Source: Butyrivibrio proteoclasticus B316 (GTDB taxonomy: Bacteria > Bacillota > Clostridia > Lachnospirales > Lachnospiraceae). From it: DNA of 64,000 nt. The notes below the pieces were generated by a model. It was given only the letters and a program-made list of their open reading frames with translations. It searched no databases and was not told the origin of the DNA. Location of the stretch: assembly GCF_000145035.1 (NCBI RefSeq), contig NC_014387.1, positions 2,718,001 to 2,782,000 on the forward strand, given 5' to 3'. The position numbers and the translations under genes were made by a program. This document shows positions 14,922 through 24,002 of this stretch, piece after piece; the stretch's first letter is position 1, and every line of letters starts with the position of its first letter.

Positions 14922-15776
14922 TTATTTCTCTAATAGAGCAGCCCAGTAGCCATCAATTGCTGCTTTGTTATCGTATGAACTGAGTGCCATAAGCAAAAAG
15001 AATAATTTACTCACTTCCTCAAACGACGGCATCTCACAATATGTCTCATATCCCGCCTTGAATTCATCCCAGTCCTCAATCTGGTAATGAAGAAAGCTAA
15101 GCTCCCATTCTACAGGTCCAATCACATACGCATCTAAATCAACACACGCTACAATATTCTCATCGCAAAACAAGAACTGATCCGCGCAGATGTCGACCAT
15201 AATTAGAGAATTCCCACTGTTTGAAAGCTTTTTATCCTTTATCTGCTCGTAACATCCCCTGACCTTTTTATCTGCATCATCATCCCCGCTCCAATGCTCG
15301 CTAATACAATCTTCAATATATCTTCTGGCATTCTCAAAAAATAGATCTCCTTTTGAAACGCCCAAAAGTCCGGAATAATCGTACTTTGTCCTGTGATTAT
15401 ATCCAATAAACTGCCCCAGAGTATAAGCGTTTTTCTTTCCCTTTGGAAAAAAATCATTATCCCATGCTGTTCCTTCAACAAACTCAAAAACGCTTGCATC
15501 TTCATTGGCTGCTACAAACGGAGCCACTTTTATATGAGGGTTATCCTTCAAAGTATTGTAGATATTATGAAGACTTGAATTCTGCTCCTTTACCGAATAA
15601 CCAAACACCTTTCTCATCATTGTCCAGAACGGTGAAAAATCATCTCTTGTCATTAAGGGAGTCTTTAAAATATATCTTTTTCCCTCGTATGTAAAAAAAC
15701 GAATTTCATTGGATGAGACTCCTCCCATCTCAAAAGAGGATTTATTCCTCTGAGCATATTCCAAAATCGTGTTCAT
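14922..15776 (-). CDS. APH-fold kinase-like protein with degenerate catalytic motif
   Basis: 284 residues. The overall order is that of aminoglycoside/choline kinases: N-lobe with FFTYEGKRYILKTP (K38 in the ATP-lysine position), hinge VFEFVEGTAW (96-105), then LIMVDICADQFLF (191-203) where HGDxxxxN would stand, and ACVDLDAYVIGPVEWELSF (210-228) where the metal Asp stands. D195 and D213/D215 remain, but the catalytic-loop His is Val and the Asn is Gln. It may be a kinase with unusual chemistry or a non-catalytic sensor. The ribosome site (AAGGA) touches the ATG and looks poor. Confidence 0.7.
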   Translation of the reverse strand: MNTILEYAQRNKSSFEMGGVSSNEIRFFTYEGKRYILKTPLMTRDDFSPFWTMMRKVFGYSVKEQNSSLHNIYNTLKDNPHIKVAPFVAANEDASVFEFVEGTAWDNDFFPKGKKNAYTLGQFIGYNHRTKYDYSGLLGVSKGDLFFENARRYIEDCISEHWSGDDDADKKVRGCYEQIKDKKLSNSGNSLIMVDICADQFLFCDENIVACVDLDAYVIGPVEWELSFLHYQIEDWDEFKAGYETYCEMPSFEEVSKLFFLLMALSSYDNKAAIDGYWAALLEK

Positions 15777-15878
15777 TCCTTATTTAATGAGTCCTCCGTA
15801 GAAAAATAATTCGTATATAATACTTCGGCAAAAAGAAGGCTAATTTCGGTGCATGATCTTTAATTCTTCATAATCAGT

Positions 15879-16991
15879 CTATTTTACGCTATTCCAGTAT
15901 TCAAGCGCTGTTTCCATCTTTTTTATAACCTTAGGAGGCAGCACCTTTGGTCCTATATTAAACAGATTGTCAATTCCGGCAACAGCGCCAACACCAAACT
16001 CATCATAAATAGATGTATGGTAGTCCTTACTTCCATGCCAAAATTTAATCTTTCCTGAAAAATCATTTGAAGGCTTTTTGTCGTATTTCCTGGCTATTTC
16101 AAAGGCTGAGTCGATGCACATTTCCATGTCATCATATTTTTTAAGGCACGAAAGAACCAAAGCTTTAAATATCAATCCCATAATCTTCATTTTGGAAAGA
16201 TAGCTGTTCTCACTTTTATCCAGGCTGGTTGCATCTACTATAGTCATGTACCAGTCCATGAGCTCACTGGCCTCTTTGTATGACTTTATGTCATCCATAG
16301 AAACAAGGATCATATACATTTCTGTAGCATACTGCAAAACCTTAACGAGAATAGACACCAAAACTCTTGTATAGACTTCCATTGCCTCGTTTGGTTTGCC
16401 AGCCATTCTTAAATTATTGGCTATACTGATGTCTGCTATTCCTTGATAATTAATCTTTTTAAACTCTTCGAGAGATTTCTCTGGGTTATCACGACCTTTC
16501 AAGGTTGCAATGCGAAATTTGATGCTAAAGGTGTCCTGATCCGGAGTATCACTCTGTGAAGCATAGCGAAGAGCCGATTCAAAAAGCTCTATTGCTTTGT
16601 CCCTGTAATTCTTTAGGTCTTTTACCGATGAAACAATACTGTATGTATCCGCGCAGCTTATGAGGATCTTAAAATTACCGGGATATCTTGCAAGTGCTTT
16701 CTCAGCCTCGGCTATAGCCTCGTCATATTTATCCTCATGTAAAAGAGCATCCAGCCTGTCGGAAATGTCTTTGATGTTCTTGGAAGACATACTATATCCC
16801 AGCAGTACGTCGACAGATATGCTAAAAAAGTCTGCAAGCTGCATAAGCGTTAGAATATCCGGGACATTGGCGCCGCTTTCCCATTTTGATACAGCTCCAA
16901 CAGTAACTCCAAAGGCTTCTGCCAGTTCTTCCTGGGTCAGATTCATGCTCTTTCGGTACTTCTTTATGTTTTCATTAAGCTTTATCTGCAT
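15879..16991 (-). CDS. XRE-family regulator with TPR-like C-terminal domain
   Basis: 370 residues from ATG at 16991, chosen for GAAGGAGTTTGCA directly before it. Residues about 5-62 are a clear Cro/CI helix-turn-helix (LTQEELAEAFGVTVGAVSKWE) followed by the usual ISVDVLLGY end. The rest is helical with TPR-like repeats (AIAEAEKALARYPGNFKIL, EAMEVYTRVL), a pattern seen in Firmicute regulators that sense peptides or protein partners. It follows the MFS exporter by 26 nt and is probably co-transcribed, so it may control that pump. Confidence 0.85.
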   Translation of the reverse strand: MQIKLNENIKKYRKSMNLTQEELAEAFGVTVGAVSKWESGANVPDILTLMQLADFFSISVDVLLGYSMSSKNIKDISDRLDALLHEDKYDEAIAEAEKALARYPGNFKILISCADTYSIVSSVKDLKNYRDKAIELFESALRYASQSDTPDQDTFSIKFRIATLKGRDNPEKSLEEFKKINYQGIADISIANNLRMAGKPNEAMEVYTRVLVSILVKVLQYATEMYMILVSMDDIKSYKEASELMDWYMTIVDATSLDKSENSYLSKMKIMGLIFKALVLSCLKKYDDMEMCIDSAFEIARKYDKKPSNDFSGKIKFWHGSKDYHTSIYDEFGVGAVAGIDNLFNIGPKVLPPKVIKKMETALEYWNSVK

Positions 16992-17017
16992 TGCAAACTC
17001 CTTCAACGAAAGAATTT

Positions 17018-18364
17018 TTATACTAAATTTGCTGATACTTTCTCGTTTTTAATTCCAAGTGAACCTTCCTCAATTTCCATCTGTGGCTTTACAAGTGCTA
17101 AGATTGCAAAAATAGTTGCTGCATAAATCACACAGAAAATAAGGATTGACTCAGTGCTTACCTTAGCTACTACTGCACTTAAAAGGATTGATCCAACCGG
17201 CATACATGCCGTTCCACAAGCGCCCATTACTGCGGCTGCTCTAGCAATATATTTGGGATCAGCATTTTTCATGAACTGAATATTGATCGTACCACCTATG
17301 GTTGATGCTGCAACCATTATGATAAAAAATGATGCTGCTACATCCACATAGCAAGCAATACTATTTCCAACAAAGAAACCACCACAGGCAATTCCCAGCA
17401 TTCCAGCGCCAAGCGTTGCTGTTCCAAGCATTATCATCTTAAGTGGTGAGAGTTTCTGTGAAAGAACCGGAACAAGTGCTGATCCTGCAATACCTCCGAT
17501 TGCAGCAAATGCACCTGCAATACTAAGTATTTCTCCGCCCATCTTGAAAATCTCGCTGGCAATTGGTGCCTGAAGTGCATTTATAGGAATGAGCATGAAG
17601 TTAAGGGCAACTGCAAGTAAGCCATAATTGCAGATAACTCGTGAATTTGCCACATATCTAAAGCCGTCTAAAAAGAATTCAATTTTACTCTGCTCTTTTT
17701 TGTTCTCTGTTTCTCCGGCCTCGGATGTTGTCTTGGATGCTTCATTCTGTGCTGCCTCAGTAATTGCTACTCTCCCAGCCTTCATTGCACTGATAAGCAC
17801 CGCTGCAACTCCAAAAGTTACTACATCAATCATCATTGCTGTAGTAACGCCTGCTGTTGCAATGATCACGCCGGCAGCACCTGTACCTGCCAGTGATGCA
17901 GCACTTGAAAGCATGGAATTAAGGCTCATTCCGCAGGTCATATGCTCTTTCTTAACCACCTGGATTGTAAATGCTGAAGTTGCAGGAAGATTAAAGGATT
18001 CCACTGTCGTGATGACCAAAGTAAAGATTGCCATAACCAGTGCATTCACCAGGCCTGCTCTATATAGAAGTGCAAACAATGTAATAATGACTGCCCTAAG
18101 AAGATGTGTTGCTACAATCACATGCTTCTTGTCCATCTTCTCAACAATAGCTCCGGCAAAGGGCTGAACCACCACGTTTGGAAGTGTATTAAGTGCAAAA
18201 ACTATTGCTGACCATGCTGCACTGTGTGTAATCTGATAAACCAGCCATGTAAAAGCGATTGCATCTACAGAATCACCAAATCGGTTGATAACCGTGGCAA
18301 AAATCAGCTTTCTATATTCACGTTCCTTAATGATTTCCCCATACATTTCCTTGTTCTGTTCCAT
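17018..18364 (-). CDS. MFS exporter, macrolide-efflux (MefA-like) group
   Basis: About 448 residues from ATG at 18364, preferred because GGAGG lies 8 nt upstream; the frame extends nine codons further to 18391. About twelve membrane helices are visible. NRFGDSVDAIAFTWLVYQIT in the first helix and PFAGAIVEKMDKKHVIV at loop 2-3 are typical of the MefA/YfmI branch, drug exporters driven by the proton gradient. A hydrophilic loop (about 200-225, rich in Glu/Lys/Ser) separates the two halves. The XRE regulator follows in the same operon. Substrate not determined. Confidence 0.82.
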   Translation of the reverse strand: MEQNKEMYGEIIKEREYRKLIFATVINRFGDSVDAIAFTWLVYQITHSAAWSAIVFALNTLPNVVVQPFAGAIVEKMDKKHVIVATHLLRAVIITLFALLYRAGLVNALVMAIFTLVITTVESFNLPATSAFTIQVVKKEHMTCGMSLNSMLSSAASLAGTGAAGVIIATAGVTTAMMIDVVTFGVAAVLISAMKAGRVAITEAAQNEASKTTSEAGETENKKEQSKIEFFLDGFRYVANSRVICNYGLLAVALNFMLIPINALQAPIASEIFKMGGEILSIAGAFAAIGGIAGSALVPVLSQKLSPLKMIMLGTATLGAGMLGIACGGFFVGNSIACYVDVAASFFIIMVAASTIGGTINIQFMKNADPKYIARAAAVMGACGTACMPVGSILLSAVVAKVSTESILIFCVIYAATIFAILALVKPQMEIEEGSLGIKNEKVSANLV

Positions 18365-18451
18365 ATCTGAAGCCTCCATACTTGTTTTCATGACTTCATT
18401 CTACATGGAACTTACACAAACTATAATACACTTATTGTACTAGTTATAAAA

Positions 18452-18480
18452 GAAAAACTTTCCATTACGGAAAGTTTTTC
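18452..18480. terminator. Terminator-like hairpin between two divergent genes
   Basis: GAAAAACTTTCC (18452-18463) and GGAAAGTTTTTC (18469-18480) pair perfectly around a 5-nt loop, with T runs on both strands. It lies between the starts of the MFS gene (18364, minus) and the radical SAM gene (18601, plus), so neither gene ends here. A second small perfect stem, TGCGGC/GCCGCA at 18560-18574, lies in the leader of the radical SAM gene. Confidence 0.6.
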
Positions 18481-18600
18481 TTTTGCCCACTGGTATGAGG
18501 TAAGTGATATATTTAGCTGGAATAATTGATATCTGATACAATTATTATCAAATAGTTCATGCGGCAAAGCCGCAATTCATTTTTATTGGGAAGGTAAAAC

Positions 18601-19479
18601 ATGCACTTTGTTGACGCAAAAGGAATTCTTACAGGAAAAAACGGATTCCAGGGAATGAACATATACCGCGGATGCACCCATGGCTGCATATATTGTGACA
18701 GCAGGAGCAAGTGCTATCAGTTCACTCATCCCTTTGAAGACATTGAGGTAAAACAGAACGCACCGGAGCTTCTGGAAAAGACACTGAAATCCAAAAGAAA
18801 AAAATGTATGATCGGAACCGGGGCAATGTCTGATCCCTATATGCACTGCGAAAAGGATCTACAGCTCACAAGAAAATGCCTTGAGATAATCTTAAGGTAC
18901 AGCTTTGGCGTAGCGATTCAGACCAAGTCAGATCTTATTCTTCGAGATATCGATCTTCTCTCAGAAATAAACAAAAGTGCTAAATGCGTAGTTCAGATTA
19001 CCCTTACTACCTACGATGATGAACTCTGCAGTATTCTTGAGCCCAATGTCTGCAATACAAAATGTCGTATAAAAGTCCTTGAGATGATGCAGGAAAGAGG
19101 CATTCCCACAGTTGTATGGCTTACTCCTATCCTGCCCTTCATCAATGACACAAAAGAAAACATCTCTGCCATCCTGAATGAATGTGCAAGGACCGGCGTT
19201 AAGGGGGTCATTGATTTTGGTATGGGCCTCACCCTTCGTGAAGGCGATAGAGAATATTACTACGAGGCGCTTGATAAGCATTTCCCCGGAATGAAGGAAC
19301 AGTACATAAAACAATACGGAAATGCTTACGAGCTTCCAAGCCCTAATTCAAAAGAACTTAGGGCACTCTTTCAGGATATATGTGAGAAAAATGGAATTCT
19401 CTCTACCCCTGATGAATGTTTCCGATATATGAGTGATCTTCCGGATAAGTATACACAGATGAGCCTGTTTGATTTTTAG
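18601..19479 (+). CDS. Radical SAM protein, spore-photoproduct-lyase-like family
   Basis: 292 residues. The [4Fe-4S]/SAM motif is CTHGCIYC (C25, C29, C32), preceded by GMNIYRG and followed by a radical-SAM barrel with MIGTGAMSDPY and IQTKSDLILRD, as in SPL-like proteins of unknown reaction. The C-terminus (YTQMSLFDF) is typical of this group. GAAGGTAAAAC precedes the ATG. It is a single gene; no protein substrate or partner gene is next to it. The reaction cannot be named from sequence. Confidence 0.8.
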   Translation: MHFVDAKGILTGKNGFQGMNIYRGCTHGCIYCDSRSKCYQFTHPFEDIEVKQNAPELLEKTLKSKRKKCMIGTGAMSDPYMHCEKDLQLTRKCLEIILRYSFGVAIQTKSDLILRDIDLLSEINKSAKCVVQITLTTYDDELCSILEPNVCNTKCRIKVLEMMQERGIPTVVWLTPILPFINDTKENISAILNECARTGVKGVIDFGMGLTLREGDREYYYEALDKHFPGMKEQYIKQYGNAYELPSPNSKELRALFQDICEKNGILSTPDECFRYMSDLPDKYTQMSLFDF

Positions 19480-19536
19480 ATAAACATTCTTAGTGTTGAC
19501 AGAATGCCCCGAAGAGATGTAAAACGCATCAAAATG

Positions 19537-19573
19537 CAACTTACCCCTCCAAAATTACAACTTACCTTATAAT
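19537..19573 (+). promoter_or_regulatory. LytTR-like direct repeats next to a -10 box
   Basis: CAACTTACC occurs at 19537-19545 and 19558-19566: two 9-bp direct repeats separated by 12 bp, the spacing of LytTR-domain regulator sites. TATAAT follows at 19568-19573. The reverse complement gives the core TAAGTT. It lies about 80 bp before the truncated ABC ATPase gene, so it would activate that transcript. No LytTR regulator gene is in the window. Confidence 0.6.
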
Positions 19574-19652
19574 CTGTTTCGCCTTTTCCCGCTTTACCTT
19601 ATCATCCGATTATAAGATAACGACGAGCAAAAAACGGGAGGCGTAAAAGATT

Positions 19653-20042
19653 ATGAATTCCATCGAACTTAAAAACATAACAAAAAGATATGGTTCATTC
19701 CGGGCAGTAGACGATCTTAGCTTTGAGATAAAGCAGGGCGATTTCGTTGGATTCCTCGGAGTCAACGGCGCAGGCAAGTCCACCACGGTGAACATGATGT
19801 CCACTATCCTTACTCCGGACGAAGGCGAAGCTTACCTTTGCGGCTACAGGCTTGGCAAAGAGGACATGGAGATAAGAAAAAACATCGGCGTTGTGTATCA
19901 GTCAAATGTGCTGGACGATCTTTTTACAGTAAAAGAGAACATCGTCATAAGATCCAAAATGCTGGGGCTTGATGACAGGACCATAAAAAGCAGGCTCGCT
20001 GAGCTGTCAGACATCCTGAAGCTCTCAGATATTATGAACAAG
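19653..20042 (+). pseudogene. Truncated ABC-2 type ATPase
   Basis: About 130 residues of a normal drug/bacteriocin-type ABC ATPase: Walker A GVNGAGKST (36-44), Q-loop Q83 (VVYQSN) and the helical segment up to KLSDIMNK. At about 20042 homology stops, exactly where the signature and Walker B should follow, and the sequence runs into the 3' end of the opposite phosphatase gene (stop at 20052). The open frame continues to 20279 but only as antisense of that gene. The permease gene is also absent. This is a recombination breakpoint with the promoter left intact. Confidence 0.85.
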
Positions 20043-20051
20043 CTAATTCAA

Positions 20052-20762
20052 TTAACCTTGTACATAATACTCTTCCAAAGTGTCCAGGCATATTGCAGCA
20101 AGACTTCCGCCTGGAAAATGTGCTCCGCAGTCAATTGCGATGTGATTGTTATTCTTATAAATGTATCCCGGATTAGGGTTCTCTTCTATAAGCTGCGTGG
20201 GGGTATGGCCTGTTACCACAAACTTATCATTAAAGTACTGGGTGTTATAGTCTGCTCGTTCCCATATGAGATCGTGTAAACTATAATCTTCCATTTCTTT
20301 TTCCGGAGAAAAATTGCCTAATCCTGCATGAACAAGGAGAAAGTCCCTAGTTCCAACCGTAACTTCTTCGTAGATAACAAACTCCCCCAAAAAGTCTATT
20401 ACGTCCTGCCGCCTGTCAGGTGAAAGTTCCCTGAACTCATCAATAGTAGGTTTACTTCCGTTATACTGCCAGTTAGCGAGGTTTTCCACCATCTCCCGGT
20501 CTAGCCGATCAACATTTTCCTCAGTAATTTCCTTGCTCAAAAACTTAAGACACTCCAGCGCCATAAGTTCATGGTTTCCGACAATGCAGATAACATTTGG
20601 CATTTCCATGAGTTTTAGAAGTGTCTTAATGGGATGCGGTCCTCTATCCAGCACATCCCCCAGAATATATAACGTATCCTCATCCTTTAGACCTATCTTT
20701 TGTAAAAGAGCTATGAACTTGTCATATTCACCATGAATATCACTAATTACATATGTTGCCAT
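20052..20762 (-). CDS. PPP-family metallophosphatase
   Basis: 236 residues with all PPP signatures: SDIHG (D8, H10), GDVLDRG (35-41), GNHE (62-65), VHAG (H145) and TGHTP (H186). These enzymes hydrolyse phosphoserine/threonine or dinucleoside polyphosphates with two metals; bacterial members include PrpA/B-like phosphatases and ApaH relatives. It is the last gene of a four-gene minus-strand operon, 43 nt after the PD-(D/E)XK-type gene. Its 3' end abuts the breakpoint of the truncated ABC gene. Whether it acts on proteins or nucleotides is open. Confidence 0.88.
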   Translation of the reverse strand: MATYVISDIHGEYDKFIALLQKIGLKDEDTLYILGDVLDRGPHPIKTLLKLMEMPNVICIVGNHELMALECLKFLSKEITEENVDRLDREMVENLANWQYNGSKPTIDEFRELSPDRRQDVIDFLGEFVIYEEVTVGTRDFLLVHAGLGNFSPEKEMEDYSLHDLIWERADYNTQYFNDKFVVTGHTPTQLIEENPNPGYIYKNNNHIAIDCGAHFPGGSLAAICLDTLEEYYVQG

Positions 20763-20805
20763 AAAACTATTCTCACCTTACCCCTACCTATTTCTGCAGC
20801 AGTAT

Positions 20806-21795
20806 TCACTCTGATTTGCCAAATATCGGCTTCAGCACGCCTTTTACCAGCCATTCAAAATACTCTTTTTTCCGAAATGCTTTATCTTCGCTTTCTAAAT
20901 AGCCCTCTTTTGTAATCTTATCTAGCAAATCATCCAAACCAATATACATCAAAGGTCCATTTGAATAATCCTCTTTATTGCCTTCATTTATGTAATTAGC
21001 ATCTTTTTTATGCATAGCATTATGCATATCCCCGTATTGCTTGCTAATCGGAAGCAGATAAATGCATTTAATGTCACTAGAATGCTTTCCCCCGCGCTCT
21101 ATTATGAAATCCCTGGGTTTATTATTCGAGTCATAAAAATACTCTCTAGCATCTATAATTTCAGCTACTTGAGTCATGTATTTCTTAGTTGAAGTATAGT
21201 TTTTTCTTTCCCTTAATTCTTTTATATCCTTTTTGTCTAATAGTCTGTTATGCGTGTCTCCAGAGACTTTTTTCCAACGCTCATTGCTCAGGATGCTATT
21301 ATACAAACCTTCCAACTTTTCAAACGAATTTCCTTCTCCATCATTATTTACCGAATAAGCTTTGGCTACAACATCAGCAAAACAGTCCAGCAATTTAGAG
21401 AAACAACATTCTTCGCAAAAAGCCTTGTATTTATTAAACTGTTTATAATCAAAACTTCCCGATGTTGTTTTCAGTTCAACCACATAAACATATTTATCAT
21501 CGCATAGTAAATAATCTGCTTTCACAGATCTGTCATCTTCCTTGGTTTTGACCTCAGTTTCAGTATCTTCTTTAGCCAAAAGCTTAGTCATCAAAGGAAA
21601 CTCCTTTGTAACATAATGCAGTTTATTTTCCCCATCTCTTCCCAACGCAATGTTGAGCAAATCTTCAACCACCGGCGTTATCAGCGTATCCAATATCACT
21701 TCGCTCTTTATGGCAGCTGTGTAATAGTCTCTTATTACCCTGTCAGAAATCGTATTTAAAATAGCTGGATTCTGTACTTCCCTATTAGAACTCAT
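20806..21795 (-). CDS. PD-(D/E)XK nuclease-type protein
   Basis: About 329 residues. Start chosen at ATG 21795 (MSSNREVQN); ATG at 21807 (MDKYMSS) is the alternative, and both overlap the end of the MBL gene, indicating translational coupling. The core ADYLLCDDKYVYVVELKTT has the D-x(n)-ExK spacing of the PD-(D/E)XK nuclease fold (D then E-L-K). The remainder is charged and helical, with a run of Lys/Asp near the C-terminus. It could cut nucleic acid, but a catalytically inert member is possible. Third gene of the operon ATPase, MBL, this gene, phosphatase. Confidence 0.65.
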   Translation of the reverse strand: MSSNREVQNPAILNTISDRVIRDYYTAAIKSEVILDTLITPVVEDLLNIALGRDGENKLHYVTKEFPLMTKLLAKEDTETEVKTKEDDRSVKADYLLCDDKYVYVVELKTTSGSFDYKQFNKYKAFCEECCFSKLLDCFADVVAKAYSVNNDGEGNSFEKLEGLYNSILSNERWKKVSGDTHNRLLDKKDIKELRERKNYTSTKKYMTQVAEIIDAREYFYDSNNKPRDFIIERGGKHSSDIKCIYLLPISKQYGDMHNAMHKKDANYINEGNKEDYSNGPLMYIGLDDLLDKITKEGYLESEDKAFRKKEYFEWLVKGVLKPIFGKSE

Positions 21796-23146
21796 ATACT
21801 TGTCCATCCTCTTTTTTCCAAATTCTGTTTGCATATTCGCCAAACTGCGGAAGATTCGTAAAGGCATCTCTTCCCTCAGTGTGCATAGGGATTATCTTAT
21901 CCGGGTTAGTAAGTTCCATTAGCTTTGCAATAGTTTCAACATAGGCATGGCCACTGGTATGTAGGATCTCCATGTGAGCTTTGTCATTTTTACCCTCTAG
22001 GAATCTAACAATATTAGCATCCGGAGCCTTGCCATCCTCAAGGTAACCGGTCCACATAGAGTACGTGATAAAAGGATCCTTCATTTTCTTCATCCGCTCC
22101 TCAAAGCGTCCCACCGCCATATTGGGGTTGTTATTTGGTCTTGCCAGCATTACAAATCCCTTGTCCAGATAAATATCTTCGTTTGCCATTTCAAAGCATC
22201 TTCGCTTAGTTACTGGATTTCGAACTCCCTCAAGATTCTTCATATAAAATGAATTATTATCAGGGCATAGCACATAAATGCACTTTTTATATCTGTATTT
22301 GTCAAAAAACCTGCTTCTTGATTTTATGGCAATATTCATGACTTCAGCCTGGTAGGCATCGCACAAAAACACCTTATCTGCTGGAGTAGCATGATAAAAC
22401 TCCATTACGCTGTCAAGATTTGTGGATGACACCAGCACTACATTTTCTTTGTGTTCTGCAAAAATTTCTGAAGCTCTTTTACCAAGATCATCCTCCGACT
22501 TGATTGGGTTATTTCCCGTCTCTTCAAGCCTTGATATCATGGTTCCTTCTGTAACAAGAACATCTATCTTGCCAACATATCTTTTTATCATGCTCTCAAA
22601 GGTATCCTGCCCAGGAATCCCGTGATCTCTGAAGTCTCCGGTATATAGAATTTTTTTGCCATTTAATTCTATGACAAACATATATGAATCGATGGCAGAA
22701 TGATCGCAAACAAGGGGCGTGACCTTGATTCCGCTAAAGTCGCGGCTACTTCCCAGCTTCCAGTATGGCTCCATCCTGTTAATGGTTTCCATCTGCGACG
22801 GTGCATTTTTGCACAGCTTTTTGTTCAAGAGATCCACTCGCATTGCGATGGTTTCCATAATTTCTTTTGCAGTACCGCCAATATACATAGGGATGCCCTC
22901 AGGGGCTTTTCCTCGAAGCCCCACATGATCCCCATGATAATGAGTAAAAAGAACTGCATCTGTATGGATAGTATCTCCCTCGCCGGCAAATACTCTCTTT
23001 ATTAGCTCATCGTCGCTCAGTGCGGGATTCTTGGTCCCGGGAAGGTCTGCACCAAGATCAATCAGTATCCTATGGTCACCCTTTGTAATTTCTGTTACGA
23101 TTCCACCTATCTGGTCTGAACCTCTGTATATCTTGATTCCATCCAT
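21785..23146 (-). CDS. MBL-fold metallohydrolase, RNase J/beta-CASP-like
   Basis: 453 residues. The metallo-beta-lactamase core is complete: D30, HYHGDH (69-74), H149 (VCDHSA), D171 (LYTGDFRDHG) and a late IIPMHTEG. A roughly 200-residue insertion after D171 and the HTSGHA motif near residue 398 match the beta-CASP nucleases (RNase J, CPSF73 type), which cut or trim RNA. It lacks the C-terminal domain of RNase J. TAGGAGGAAATCTAAAC precedes the ATG. Second gene of the operon, overlapping the next gene by 11 nt. An RNA- or DNA-processing role is inferred. Confidence 0.8.
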   Translation of the reverse strand: MDGIKIYRGSDQIGGIVTEITKGDHRILIDLGADLPGTKNPALSDDELIKRVFAGEGDTIHTDAVLFTHYHGDHVGLRGKAPEGIPMYIGGTAKEIMETIAMRVDLLNKKLCKNAPSQMETINRMEPYWKLGSSRDFSGIKVTPLVCDHSAIDSYMFVIELNGKKILYTGDFRDHGIPGQDTFESMIKRYVGKIDVLVTEGTMISRLEETGNNPIKSEDDLGKRASEIFAEHKENVVLVSSTNLDSVMEFYHATPADKVFLCDAYQAEVMNIAIKSRSRFFDKYRYKKCIYVLCPDNNSFYMKNLEGVRNPVTKRRCFEMANEDIYLDKGFVMLARPNNNPNMAVGRFEERMKKMKDPFITYSMWTGYLEDGKAPDANIVRFLEGKNDKAHMEILHTSGHAYVETIAKLMELTNPDKIIPMHTEGRDAFTNLPQFGEYANRIWKKEDGQVYEF

Positions 23147-23218
23147 GTTTAGATTTCCTCCTAAATTCGATTATACCCCACGCGCTCTTTCCTCCGATAA
23201 TAAATTAATCATAAATAG

Positions 23219-23965
23219 TCAATCAAAATATCCCTTAGGAAATGGCCAGCATACATCAATAGTTCTGGTAAAAAAATCTGTATAAGGAAGCTCAGATATC
23301 ACAATTTCCAGCTTGTCTTTATCCTTAATCTCCGAATCGTAATATGAATCTCTATGTAGCATCAGAATATAATCCGTGTGTCTAAGAAAGCTTTCCCATC
23401 TTATGTCCTGGAGCTTAGGATGCGGATTCTCTCTATATTCGCAGGTTTTCATCAGCTCAATATCAAGCACTATCGCGACACCTATCTCTTTTGCAAGTCT
23501 CTTTAGCCTAGGCAGAAGTCCTCTGCAGGCCATATCAAATTCCTGCTCTCTTCCAATCAGATAAAAATAGTCGATTATCACCAGAGAAATTCCGTTCATA
23601 GTTTTCTTTTCTCTGCATTTTCTTTCTATCTCATCTATGGTTATTTCGATAGTGTCATCTATGGTTATCTTCTTCTGATCCAGCATTTCTGATGCTTTAT
23701 CATCTAGCTCCATTAGCCGCTTCTTATATCTGTCACGGGACATTTCAAGGCTAAATGCTGTAGCCTTTATGCCTTCTTCCCGGCATGCATTAAGCATAAG
23801 TTCCATCATAAAGGCTGACTTCCCCATTCCAGGTCTTCCTGCTACTACGGTAAGTTCGCCTCTATGAATGCCGCCCCCTAGAACATGATCAAGTGGTCTT
23901 ATTCCTGTGATTATGGGATTAATATTTATCTCATGTTTTATCTCAATTTTATTATTCTTTTCCAA
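23219..23965 (-). CDS. DnaB/KaiC-like RecA-fold ATPase, TTG start
   Basis: 248 residues starting at TTG (23965) with GGAGAACAATA upstream. The sequence ITGIRPLDHVLGGGIHRGEL, Walker A GRPGMGKS (43-50), catalytic Glu in AFSLEMS (E74) and Walker B LVIIDY (D132) are those of the DnaB C-terminal helicase core and its free-standing relatives. It lacks the DnaB N-terminal domain, so it is not the replicative helicase. First gene of the four-gene operon and divergent, by 49 bp, from the double-HTH regulator. Likely a hexameric motor that serves the two nuclease-like partners (inference). Confidence 0.8.
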   Translation of the reverse strand: MEKNNKIEIKHEININPIITGIRPLDHVLGGGIHRGELTVVAGRPGMGKSAFMMELMLNACREEGIKATAFSLEMSRDRYKKRLMELDDKASEMLDQKKITIDDTIEITIDEIERKCREKKTMNGISLVIIDYFYLIGREQEFDMACRGLLPRLKRLAKEIGVAIVLDIELMKTCEYRENPHPKLQDIRWESFLRHTDYILMLHRDSYYDSEIKDKDKLEIVISELPYTDFFTRTIDVCWPFPKGYFD

Positions 23966-24002
23966 TATTGTTCTCCTTTGAATAAAATCAATTTCTTTGG
24001 TT

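Noticed and set aside
19653-20279. Intact 208-residue ABC protein
   Set aside because: Residues after about 130 are the antisense of the phosphatase gene; signature and Walker B motifs are missing.
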